DNA of 54,076 nt from contig CAMOGS010000008.1 in the NCBI GenBank assembly GCA_946614255.1, forward strand, positions 1 to 54,076. Direction: 5' to 3'. This DNA comes from UBA3871 sp002392265 (lineage in GTDB: Bacteria > Bacillota > Clostridia > Peptostreptococcales > Anaerovoracaceae). Shown one piece after another: positions 16,721-23,682 of the stretch (the stretch's first letter is position 1; each line of letters opens with the position of its first letter). A program made the translations under genes and the position numbers. The notes under the pieces were generated by a model. It was not told the DNA's origin and made no database searches. It was given only the letters and a program-made list of their open reading frames with translations.

Positions 16721-17856
16721 AGTGTTAATTCTCCTTCTATTGTACAGATTGCGCTGGCGGCTATGCCCTCGCCCCGGCCTGTGAAGCCGAGCTGTTCGGT
16801 AGTCGTCCCTTTTATATTAACGTCAGCCGGTTCAATCCCGAGCTCACGCGCAATATTCTCTTTCATTTTTTCAATGTGCGGCGCCACTTTCGGCTGCTCG
16901 CAGATGACGCAGGCATCGATATTTACGGGCTTGTAGCCCTTTTCCAAAATCTTTTCGCGCACTGCGGAGAGGAGCTTTAGGCTCGATATCCCCGCATACT
17001 GCGGATCGGTATCCGGGAAGTGCCTCCCTATATCGCCCAGCCCGGCCGCGCCCAGCAGCGCATCCATTATGGCATGCACCAGCACATCAGCGTCGCTGTG
17101 CCCGAGTAAGCCTTTTTCAAACGGCACATTTACTCCGCCGAGGATGCACGGTCTGCCGGGGGCAAGCCTGTGCACATCAAAACCTGTGCCCGCTCTTCTA
17201 TCCATAGGTAAGTCCTCTCTTGTCGTAATCTTGATGTTCGCATAATCGCCGGCGGAAATAGCCACCTGCATGCCGAGTCTCTCGACGATGCCGCCGTCAT
17301 CAGTTCCGTAGTAGCTGTCCGAGTAAGCTCTTTGGTAGGCCTTTTCAATCACCGATCGTCTGAAGCCCTGCGGCGTCTGTACCATCGTGAGGTCTTTTCG
17401 CTCGAGAGTCATGCCTATATAGCGGATTGTGTCCTTTACCGGCACACCTGCAACCGCAGCGCCTACCGAGTCGGCGTGCTTCAGGCAGTCCTCGATGATG
17501 TAGTCCGTCACGAAAGGTCTCGCTGCATCGTGAATCAAAACCAGCCCATAGTCCGGCATATCGTTTGCTATACCGCGGAGACCGTTGGAAACAGAATCCT
17601 GACGATGCTTGCCGCCGGTCATGACGGTCAGAGGCTTTGCAATGTCTTTCAGCATGCGCCTGGTCAGCTCCACATAATCTCTGTTTGTTACAACGCAAAT
17701 ACCGTCAATATAAACATTTGCATCGAACACATCCACAGTCTTTCTAAGCATCGGCTTTCCACCGATACTGATAAATTGCTTTGGCATATCCGCGCCGAGC
17801 CGGGAGCCCGAGCCCCCGGCGGCGATAATAACTGCTACTTTCTTTCCGTTGAACAT
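16717..17856 (-). CDS. ispDF: Bifunctional IspD/IspF (MEP isoprenoid pathway)
   Basis: A 379-residue fusion. Residues 1-220 are IspD, the CTP-dependent cytidylyltransferase, with the nucleotide loop IIAAGGSGSRLGADMPKQF, LVLIHDAARPFV and GVPVKDTIR. Residues about 222-379 are IspF, which cyclises CDP-ME 2-phosphate: DVHRLAPGRPCILGG, GHSDADVLVHAIMDALLGA with metal-binding Asp and His, and TTTEQLGFTGRGEGIAA. The two steps are not consecutive (IspE acts between them), but the fusion is known. It follows the PIN-TRAM gene by 14 bp and overlaps proS by 4 bp. Confidence 0.96.
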   Translation of the reverse strand: MFNGKKVAVIIAAGGSGSRLGADMPKQFISIGGKPMLRKTVDVFDANVYIDGICVVTNRDYVELTRRMLKDIAKPLTVMTGGKHRQDSVSNGLRGIANDMPDYGLVLIHDAARPFVTDYIIEDCLKHADSVGAAVAGVPVKDTIRYIGMTLERKDLTMVQTPQGFRRSVIEKAYQRAYSDSYYGTDDGGIVERLGMQVAISAGDYANIKITTREDLPMDRRAGTGFDVHRLAPGRPCILGGVNVPFEKGLLGHSDADVLVHAIMDALLGAAGLGDIGRHFPDTDPQYAGISSLKLLSAVREKILEKGYKPVNIDACVICEQPKVAPHIEKMKENIARELGIEPADVNIKGTTTEQLGFTGRGEGIAASAICTIEGELTL

Positions 17857-17870
17857 CTTTTTACCCGATT

Positions 17871-18989
17871 TTACTCAATTACTCTTTGCGCTTTAGCGAA
17901 AATCATGCGGCCCGCAGCTGTCTGGAGCACGCTCGAAACCGTGCAGACCATGTTCTTGCCTATATAGCGTCTGCCGTCCTCAACAACAATCATGGTTCCG
18001 TCGTCGAGATAAGCAACCGCCTGATTGCTTTCTTTTCCTTCTTTTACAAGGAAGAGATTCATCTCCTCGCCCGGCAGCACGACCGGTTTTAAGGAATTGG
18101 CGAGTTCATTGATATTCAGAACCTCAACGCCCTTTATCGAAGCGACCTTGTTCAGGTTGAAGTCATTTGTGACAACCTTTCCGTTCATTATCTGGGCAAG
18201 CTTCAGAAGCTTTACATCAACCTCAGGTATCTCCTTTAGGGATTTTTCATCTGCGGTATTGTAGATTTCTATGCCGTACTCGCTCTGAATCTTGTTCAAA
18301 ACGTCCAGCCCTCTGCGTCCGCGCTGTCTCTTCAGCGCATCGTGGGAATCCGCGATGTGCCTCAGCTCGACGAGTACAAACTCAGGAATCACTATATTGC
18401 CCTCAATAAAGCCGGTCTTCAGTATATCGAGGATGCGTCCATCGATGATTACGGATGTGTCCATAATCTTCGGCATGGCGTCGCTGCCGCCCCTATGCTT
18501 TTTGCCCGGGGCAGTCTGCATCTTTCCCTGGAGAAAGATACCTTCGATATATTTACCGATTTTTCTGGTGGCAACAATAATACCGAGGAAGCCTGCAATC
18601 AAATATGTCGCGATGCTGAGCACTATTTCCAGCCAAGGAATATTAAAGCTGGAATAGATGCCGCTGATGAGATATGCAACCAGCAAGCCCAAAACAAGTC
18701 CCACAATTGCGGCGATCAGGTCATTTGCCGGCACTCTCGAAAGCTCCGATTCAATATTGTCAGCAGCCATTTTGCTTTTGTTTCCGATAGCGGGGAACGC
18801 ACGATAGAATAAAATTGCGAAAATAATTGCGAAAATAATTGCGTATATAATTTGTTCGACCTGCCCTACAATGATTTCCGGGGTCTTGCCGTAAGCCAGA
18901 GTCAAAAGATATCTGGTAAGCACAAACGCGCCTACACCTACCGCTGCTCCAAGAACCGTTATCAGGAATCTCAAAATCCTTCTTAACAT
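17871..18989 (-). CDS. PIN/TRAM domain membrane protein, YacL family
   Basis: A 372-residue protein. The start at 18989 has GGGAGGT upstream; the frame is open back to 19100. Four transmembrane segments span about residues 8-160 (LITVLGAAVGVGAFVLTRYL, IIYAIIFAIIFAILFY, LIAAIVGLVLGLLVAYLIS, IVLSIATYLIAGFLGIIVA). A cytoplasmic PIN nuclease domain follows at about 185-300 with acidic residues in MDTSVIIDGRILDI and VPEFVLVELRHIADS, and a C-terminal TRAM RNA-binding domain at 305-365 (NQAVAYLDDGTMIVVEDGRR). It precedes ispDF exactly as yacL does in Bacillus. Function in RNA or DNA cleavage is unproven. Confidence 0.92.
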   Translation of the reverse strand: MLRRILRFLITVLGAAVGVGAFVLTRYLLTLAYGKTPEIIVGQVEQIIYAIIFAIIFAILFYRAFPAIGNKSKMAADNIESELSRVPANDLIAAIVGLVLGLLVAYLISGIYSSFNIPWLEIVLSIATYLIAGFLGIIVATRKIGKYIEGIFLQGKMQTAPGKKHRGGSDAMPKIMDTSVIIDGRILDILKTGFIEGNIVIPEFVLVELRHIADSHDALKRQRGRRGLDVLNKIQSEYGIEIYNTADEKSLKEIPEVDVKLLKLAQIMNGKVVTNDFNLNKVASIKGVEVLNINELANSLKPVVLPGEEMNLFLVKEGKESNQAVAYLDDGTMIVVEDGRRYIGKNMVCTVSSVLQTAAGRMIFAKAQRVIE

Positions 18990-19108
18990 TTCCACACCTC
19001 CCTTCTTGTTATCATTTTTGCGCAGCTCATGAGCGTATAAAAACCCTCGTATGCTGTACATTGATGTACAAGCTTGTTTTTTAGTCGCGAGCATACGCAT
19101 ACATAATA

Positions 19109-19137
19109 AGTATATCCCTCAAAGCAAGTTATGTCAA
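19109..19137 (-). promoter_or_regulatory. Consensus sigma-A promoter of the PIN-TRAM/ispDF/proS operon
   Basis: On the minus strand TTGACA (19132-19137), a 17-bp spacer and TATACT (19109-19114). The leader of about 110 nt contains TGTACAT-CA-ATGTACA, a 7-bp perfect inverted repeat, enclosed by GTATGC/GCATAC and followed by GAGGGTTTTT, which could be an attenuator. Confidence 0.8.
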
Positions 19138-19234
19138 ATGTTCTCGGTCTTCACACATTTTTCACAATATCTGCTATATTTCTACTTTTTAGAGTGATAA
19201 AATATAGGTGTTACAATTGGAGGTATACACATAT

Positions 19235-19909
19235 ATGAGTAAACTGCTGGTAGTTGACGACGAGTCCAAAATCAGGGCTGTCATTAGAGAATATTCCGAG
19301 TTCGAAGGCTATGAAGTCGATGAGGCATCAGACGGAATGGAGGCTCTGGGCCTTGTGAAGCTGAATGACTACGATCTCATCATCATGGATGTGATGATGC
19401 CAAAGCTCGACGGCTTTTCAGCCTGCAAGGAAATCCGAAAGATAAAGGACACGCCCATCATCATGCTCTCCGCCCGCGGCGAGGAGTATGACAAGCTTTT
19501 CGGCTTTGAGCTGGGCGTTGACGACTATGTGGTTAAGCCGTTCAGCCCAAAGGAGCTTATGGCTCGCGTAAATGCGATAATCAGCCGCAGGAGCGTCGGT
19601 TCAGCCGTGAAGTCTGATGACGTGCTTGTCTTTGACGGTCTGGCGATCAACATGCCTGCCCGTGAAGTGAAGGTGGATGGCGAAAAGGTAGAGCTTACGC
19701 CAAAGGAGTATGAGCTCTTGTTCTACATGGTGCAGAACAAAAACATCGCCCTCTCGCGTGACAAGCTGCTTTCCGATGTGTGGGGCTATGACTTCTTCGG
19801 AGACGACCGCACGGTCGACACGCACATAAAAAATCTCCGAAACAATCTGGGGAAATACCGTGACTATATCGTCACCATAAGAGGGGTAGGTTATAAATTT
19901 GAAGCTTAA
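19235..19909 (+). CDS. OmpR/PhoB-family response regulator
   Basis: A 224-residue two-component regulator. The ATG at 19235 was chosen over the upstream 19208 because TTGGAGG (19217-19223) precedes it and the receiver domain starts at once (MSKLLVVDDESKI). The receiver domain (1-115) carries the acidic pair DDE, the phosphoacceptor Asp in DLIIMDVMMPKLDG at about 51, and the Lys in DDYVVKPFSPKEL. The winged-helix DNA-binding domain (130-224) ends RTVDTHIKNLRNNLG and IRGVGYKFEA. It is translationally coupled to the sensor kinase by an 11-bp overlap. The regulon and signal are not visible. Confidence 0.96.
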   Translation: MSKLLVVDDESKIRAVIREYSEFEGYEVDEASDGMEALGLVKLNDYDLIIMDVMMPKLDGFSACKEIRKIKDTPIIMLSARGEEYDKLFGFELGVDDYVVKPFSPKELMARVNAIISRRSVGSAVKSDDVLVFDGLAINMPAREVKVDGEKVELTPKEYELLFYMVQNKNIALSRDKLLSDVWGYDFFGDDRTVDTHIKNLRNNLGKYRDYIVTIRGVGYKFEA

Positions 19910-21335
19910 CGTTTTGGGCATGAACTTTGACTCGAAAAGCCTGAGGTTCAAGCTCTGGGTCTATTTTGCCCTGTTCGCAGTTTTAATAATGGTTCTCCTG
20001 TGGTTCCTGCAGATCTATTTTTTGCACTACAACTACGAGGAAATGAAGATTGCGGAGACAAACAGAATTGCACAGGCTTTGATATCAAACTACGGTCAGG
20101 AGAATTTCACCGAATTCTGCGCAAATGTTTCGTCCACCAGCGACATCTACATCCATGTGGAGGAAGCCACCGGCAACGTCATTTATTCGCCTATGATGGG
20201 CGAGGACACGCCGCCTGCATATATGTATTTCCGTGAGCTTCGCACTACGCAGGAGGAACTGATTCATTCAAAGAATCACACTGTTTCGCTGTTGCTCGAG
20301 GATGCGACAACCGACTACAACACGCTGGCTTACGCAAGGGAGATTGAAAGCACGCGCGAAGACGGGTCCGTCGTGAATGTGCGGTTTTTCATTTTCTCGC
20401 CGCTCTACCCGGTGGAGTCGACGATAACCATCCTGACGCATCAGCTTGTGTATGTAACAATCATTTCGCTGGTGTTCTCGCTGATGCTCGGAATCTTCTT
20501 GGCCGGCAGAATTGCCCGCCCGCTGCACAACATCACCGAGTCAGCAAAGGAACTGGCGCGCGGCAAGTACGGCACAGTCTTCCACGGCGAAAACTACACC
20601 GAGATTATCAATCTGGCGGATACGCTGACTTACACGTCGGTGGAGCTGGAAAAGTCGAATGCGCTGCAAAAGGACATCATGGCCAATGTTTCGCACGACC
20701 TGAAGACGCCGCTTACGATGGTCAAATCCTATGCAGAGATGATTCGCGACCTTTCGGGCGACAACCCCGAAAAGAGAAATGCGCACCTGCAGGTCATCAT
20801 CGACGAGGCAGACAGGCTGAACCATCTGGTAAACGACATGCTGTCGCTTTCGCGGCTGCAGACAGGCGCGATGATAATTGAGAAAAAGCCATTCTCGATA
20901 AAGGAAGTTGCAGAGTCAATCGTTCAGTCTTATGCAATTTTCTGCGAGCAGGAGGGATATTCAATTCTGCTCGATTGCCCTTCTGATGTGACGGTTGAGG
21001 CCGACGAGGGCAAAATAAAACAGGTTCTTTCGAACCTGATAAATAATGCTGTCAAATACTGCGGGAGCGACCGCCTCGTGATTGTTTCGATTAAAACTGC
21101 GCATGGGCATGTTCGCTGCGAGGTCACCGACCATGGCATGGGCATTGCTCCCGAAGAACTTGATAATATTTGGGACCGCTATTACAAAGCCAGCACCAAT
21201 CACGTCCGCACAACATCCGGCTCCGGTCTGGGGCTTTCCATCGTAAAAGAAATCATCCTCCTCCACGGTGGGACGTACGGTGTAAAATCTGAGCAAGGCA
21301 AGGGGTCCACCTTTTGGTTTGAGCTGGCGCACTAG
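19899..21335 (+). CDS. Sensor histidine kinase with HAMP domain, TTG start
   Basis: A 478-residue HPK1-type kinase. The TTG at 19899 is preceded by GAGGGGTAGG at 8-bp spacing; the first ATG (19920) has no ribosome binding site. Two transmembrane segments (about 22-44, FALFAVLIMVLLWFLQIYF, and about 185-205) flank an extracytoplasmic sensor of about 140 residues. Then HAMP, the phosphoacceptor box ANVSHDLKTPLTMVKSY at about 265, and an ATPase domain with N box NLINNAVKYCG, G1 DHGMGIAPEELDNIWDRYY and G2 GSGLGLSIVKEI. It is partner to the response regulator. Its stop codon overlaps the stop of the convergent B3/4 gene (CTAG). Confidence 0.95.
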   Translation: MKLNVLGMNFDSKSLRFKLWVYFALFAVLIMVLLWFLQIYFLHYNYEEMKIAETNRIAQALISNYGQENFTEFCANVSSTSDIYIHVEEATGNVIYSPMMGEDTPPAYMYFRELRTTQEELIHSKNHTVSLLLEDATTDYNTLAYAREIESTREDGSVVNVRFFIFSPLYPVESTITILTHQLVYVTIISLVFSLMLGIFLAGRIARPLHNITESAKELARGKYGTVFHGENYTEIINLADTLTYTSVELEKSNALQKDIMANVSHDLKTPLTMVKSYAEMIRDLSGDNPEKRNAHLQVIIDEADRLNHLVNDMLSLSRLQTGAMIIEKKPFSIKEVAESIVQSYAIFCEQEGYSILLDCPSDVTVEADEGKIKQVLSNLINNAVKYCGSDRLVIVSIKTAHGHVRCEVTDHGMGIAPEELDNIWDRYYKASTNHVRTTSGSGLGLSIVKEIILLHGGTYGVKSEQGKGSTFWFELAH

Positions 21336-22039
21336 CAAATCACCATTTCCGGGTTTTTTGCGTTCACAATATGCTTTGTGACTGTGCCGCCCAGCTCTTT
21401 TTCTATGAGCGCTTTCATTTCGTCGAGTGCGGCATTCAGCGTCTCGCTGCTTTTGCCGTCCACGGTCTCGATTATCATGAAGGCATTTGTTGTGTCTTCA
21501 GTAAGCATTGTGCGGATTCCTTCGCGCCAGTTAAAGCAGCGGCAGATTGCGCCCTTGTCGTCCTTGTAGACTACTTCGCCTGCAGCCGGCGGATCGCTTT
21601 CGTCGCTTCCGTAAGTGATGAACTCCTCGCCGCCTGCTGCGACAGTGAGCTTCACATCGCCGACGAACTTGTCTATGTCTTCGCCGCCAATCGGTACGCC
21701 GTACTTTAGGGAAATGCCGTTATAAATGTCAACCAGTGGGATGATGCAGCCGATTTCATTACCCTTTGAAACACGCTTTAAGAGAGCCTCGATGGAGCAG
21801 CGGGCTCCTTTTTTTGTTTTAAATTTGTAGAAAGCATCTCTCCATGTACGGATTACGGGGTTTTCGGTAAACTCCGGCGCGGTAATGTGCTTTTGCGCCT
21901 CTTTCTGAGCATTTTTAAGGTACTCGGCATATTTGTTTTCGTCCACTATGTGGTTATTTATGCCGGTGCAAACCAGAACTCCGATTTCTACCTCGGGGAA
22001 AATACTGAGAAGTTCCTGTTCGATTATAAATTTTTTCAT
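21332..22039 (-). CDS. Free-standing B3/B4-domain protein (PheRS beta editing-domain homologue)
   Basis: A 235-residue protein related to the B3/B4 domain that edits Tyr-tRNA-Phe in phenylalanyl-tRNA synthetase beta. Visible are the start MKKFIIEQELLSIFPEVEIG, RTWRDAFYKFKTKKGARCSIEALLKRVSKG, PLVDIYNGISLKYGVPIGGEDID and VYKDDKGAICRCFNWREGIRTML, typical of stand-alone B3/4 proteins. The start at 22039 was chosen because it is preceded by AAAGGTAGGA. Proposed roles are trans-editing of mischarged tRNA or amino-acid-linked regulation, not established. It has a strong promoter and a structured leader with an attenuator-like terminator, which suggests signal-controlled expression. Confidence 0.85.
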   Translation of the reverse strand: MKKFIIEQELLSIFPEVEIGVLVCTGINNHIVDENKYAEYLKNAQKEAQKHITAPEFTENPVIRTWRDAFYKFKTKKGARCSIEALLKRVSKGNEIGCIIPLVDIYNGISLKYGVPIGGEDIDKFVGDVKLTVAAGGEEFITYGSDESDPPAAGEVVYKDDKGAICRCFNWREGIRTMLTEDTTNAFMIIETVDGKSSETLNAALDEMKALIEKELGGTVTKHIVNAKNPEMVIC

Positions 22040-22055
22040 GTCAGTCCTACCTTTC

Positions 22056-22149
22056 AAAAAGCGCTCATCCCTCACATCTTCTAAGACCTAACGATGTGGA
22101 AACGAGCGCGTATCAGCTCACTACCCGGTGGCAGTTTAGTTATTTCGTT
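22056..22149 (-). promoter_or_regulatory. Structured leader with terminator/antiterminator potential upstream of the B3/4 gene
   Basis: From the predicted start near 22149 the minus-strand RNA folds into ACTGCC-accg-GGTAGT (22120-22135), then either GAGC (22116-22119) pairs with GCTC (22104-22107), or GCGCTC (22104-22109) pairs with GAGCGC (22061-22066) in a two-tier hairpin also containing CACATC/GATGTG, followed by five T (22056-22060). These alternatives are mutually exclusive, the signature of an attenuator or riboswitch. The T-box sequence TGGNACCGCG is absent and I do not recognise the aptamer class. Confidence 0.6.
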
Positions 22150-22155
22150 GTCAAG

Positions 22156-22184
22156 ATAGTAGCACGCTTTGCATGGTATGTCAA
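22156..22184 (-). promoter_or_regulatory. Consensus sigma-A promoter of the B3/4 gene
   Basis: On the minus strand TTGACA (22179-22184), a 17-bp spacer and TACTAT (22156-22161). It places the transcription start about 110 nt before the ATG, giving room for the structured leader. Confidence 0.85.
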
Positions 22185-22262
22185 GGTTATGTAGGTCTCA
22201 TAATTACTTTCGCTTTATTTCGGCGTAATTAAAACCGAGTAACATTTCATCATATTTATGTC

Positions 22263-22297
22263 AAAACTTGTTTGTCCAGATTGGACAAACAAGTTTT
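22263..22297. repeat. Perfect 16-bp inverted repeat
   Basis: AAAACTTGTTTGTCCA and its exact complement TGGACAAACAAGTTTT flank a 3-nt loop (GAT). It lies upstream of the B3/4 promoter and downstream of the ATPase gene, next to one copy of the ATTTCATCATATTTA motif. It could be a bidirectional terminator, an operator or a foldback element; the sequence does not decide. Confidence 0.75.
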
Positions 22298-22345
22298 AGC
22301 GCACACCATTGATGTTTCAATAACTTCTATCAATACAGTAATCAA

Positions 22346-22379
22346 AAATCCCGGCCCTGGTAACCCAAGGTCGGGATTT
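22346..22379 (-). terminator. Probable terminator after the AAA ATPase gene
   Basis: AAATCCCGGCC and GGTCGGGATTT form an 11-bp stem around a 12-nt loop CTGGTAACCCAA. Sequence and loop are closely related to the hairpin after radA (23613-23649), so they may be copies of one repeat type. Confidence 0.65.
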
Positions 22380-22389
22380 GTCGTACTTC

Positions 22390-22429
22390 TATAAACTTTT
22401 TCCTATCAGACCCACCTTTCAAAAAGCGC
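22390..22429. repeat. Decayed duplicate of the B3/4 leader end and start codon
   Basis: This 40-bp block matches 22025-22064 at 35 of 40 positions without gaps. The original contains the terminator 3' arm, T-run, ribosome binding site and ATG of the B3/4 gene; in the copy the ATG reads AGG. It lies 6 bp past the ATPase stop codon. It suggests a second, lost copy of the B3/4 gene or an imprecise insertion of the ATPase gene. Confidence 0.75.
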
Positions 22430-22435
22430 CGTAAG

Positions 22436-23470
22436 TCAATACAGTCTTGCTATCTCACAAAATCTTGGCAGCGTTAAAGAATTGAGGCCATACCCGGATG
22501 AAGAAAGCAGCCCTTTTCGCATAAGCTGTTTCTTGTACTGCGAAAATGAGTTACTCTTTATGCCGATGGCTTCGCATATTTCTGCTGTCTTTGTATCATC
22601 ATGACTTATTACAAGCACTATTTCTTTCTCTTTAGGAGTTAATGACGACCAAACTTTCTTATATACATAATCGTCAAGCATAGCATCAAGTTTCCCCAAA
22701 ATCTCTACCATGTTCGGATTGTCCTTTTGCTCCCAATATACCGCTCCGAGCGCTTGGAACGCGAACGCGTAGCCCTTTGTGATTTTGGCAAGTTCCTTTG
22801 CGCGTTCCTCACTGACTTCCAGAAGTTCTTCATATTTTCGCGTAATTTGCAACCTGCTCAACGGCTCCATTTCGATCTTTGGCGATCTCAGCAAAAACGT
22901 TAGTGCCGGGTCGTTTTGGATATCTAATATGTTCTCCGCAAGCCCTGTCATAATAAGATAAAGTGGGTAATCTTCCCTTATGAAAATCTGGAACTGGCTG
23001 GCAAAAGTCCGCATGTTATCATTATTCATGACTTCATCAATGGTGAGAAGAACTTTCTTCTTTTTCTTTTTCAGTGCATCCAAAATTCCTTTTATGACAC
23101 TCACGCTGTCTCGAAGTCCGTCATTCATGTCAACACCAATGCCAAAACCCGCAACCGAAAGATTAAAGCCCTTACCAAAAATGTCGGGGATTAGCTTACA
23201 CTCGTCATGCAGCCGTTTTGCCATATCATCCAGTAGACTCAGCGAAGGATTGAGGTTAACAACAACCCACTCGTCGTCTGCTTTCAGTTCGTTCGCTATG
23301 GCAGTCATCAGCACTGTCTTGCCACTCCCGCGAACGCCTTCTATCAGATAAGTCTGGCTCAGTGAAGTGTTTCGAAATGTGTCGAGTATGGTTTCGGTAA
23401 TTTCGTATCGCGCTATGAAATTTTCAGGTTTCTTACCAAACGTTAATGTAAACGGATTGTTCTTTCCCAT
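22436..23470 (-). CDS. Orphan AAA ATPase with C-terminal winged-helix-like domain
   Basis: A 344-residue P-loop ATPase of the ATPase_2/AAA_16 type (distantly Orc/Cdc6- or STAND-like). Walker A is EGVRGSGKTVLMTAIA (residues 44-59), Walker B VLLTIDEVMNN near 155, and sensor-like LYLIMTGLAENILD near 185. A helical lid follows, and residues about 275-344 look like a winged helix (SLTPKEKEIVLVISHDD, TAEICEAIGIKSNSFSQYKKQLMRKGLL). It starts behind GGGAGG. It is monocistronic, with its own promoter, and is surrounded by copies of ATTYYATCATAWTTM. Its role is unknown; a mobile or stress-response regulator is possible. Confidence 0.8.
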   Translation of the reverse strand: MGKNNPFTLTFGKKPENFIARYEITETILDTFRNTSLSQTYLIEGVRGSGKTVLMTAIANELKADDEWVVVNLNPSLSLLDDMAKRLHDECKLIPDIFGKGFNLSVAGFGIGVDMNDGLRDSVSVIKGILDALKKKKKKVLLTIDEVMNNDNMRTFASQFQIFIREDYPLYLIMTGLAENILDIQNDPALTFLLRSPKIEMEPLSRLQITRKYEELLEVSEERAKELAKITKGYAFAFQALGAVYWEQKDNPNMVEILGKLDAMLDDYVYKKVWSSLTPKEKEIVLVISHDDTKTAEICEAIGIKSNSFSQYKKQLMRKGLLSSSGYGLNSLTLPRFCEIARLY

Positions 23471-23497
23471 GGAGACCTCCCATTATAAATCAATTGT

Positions 23498-23609
23498 ATT
23501 CCATCATAATTCATTACTTTATATGTATTTTATCATATTTTGCGGTTTACGACAAGTTTTTATGAATTCTATCATAATTCGCGATTTCTTTCATATTTCA
23601 TCATATTTA
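23498..23609. repeat. Four-copy ATTYYATCATAWTTM motif array in the ATPase promoter region
   Basis: Copies at 23498-23512, 23527-23541, 23566-23580 and 23595-23609 start 29, 39 and 29 bp apart, roughly helical phasing. A fifth copy lies beyond the gene at 22244-22258. The second copy contains the -10 box of the ATPase promoter, so the array is a candidate operator, possibly for the ATPase's own winged-helix domain. Confidence 0.7.
23527..23555 (-). promoter_or_regulatory. Promoter of the AAA ATPase gene
   Basis: On the minus strand TTGTCG (23550-23555), a 17-bp spacer and TAAAAT (23527-23532). The -10 box lies inside one of the repeated motifs, so occupancy of that site would block initiation. 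Confidence 0.7.
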
Positions 23610-23612
23610 TAT

Positions 23613-23649
23613 CAAAATCCCGGCCTGGTAACCCAGGGGCGGGATTTTG
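23613..23649 (-). terminator. Intrinsic terminator after radA
   Basis: CAAAATCCCG pairs with CGGGATTTTG, and inside it CCTGG pairs with CCAGG. On the minus strand the stem ends in TTTTG just after the radA stop. It resembles the hairpin at 22346-22379 in sequence. Confidence 0.75.
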
Positions 23650-23682
23650 TTTATGTTTCCTATTTCAGTTTCCGGCCGCAAT

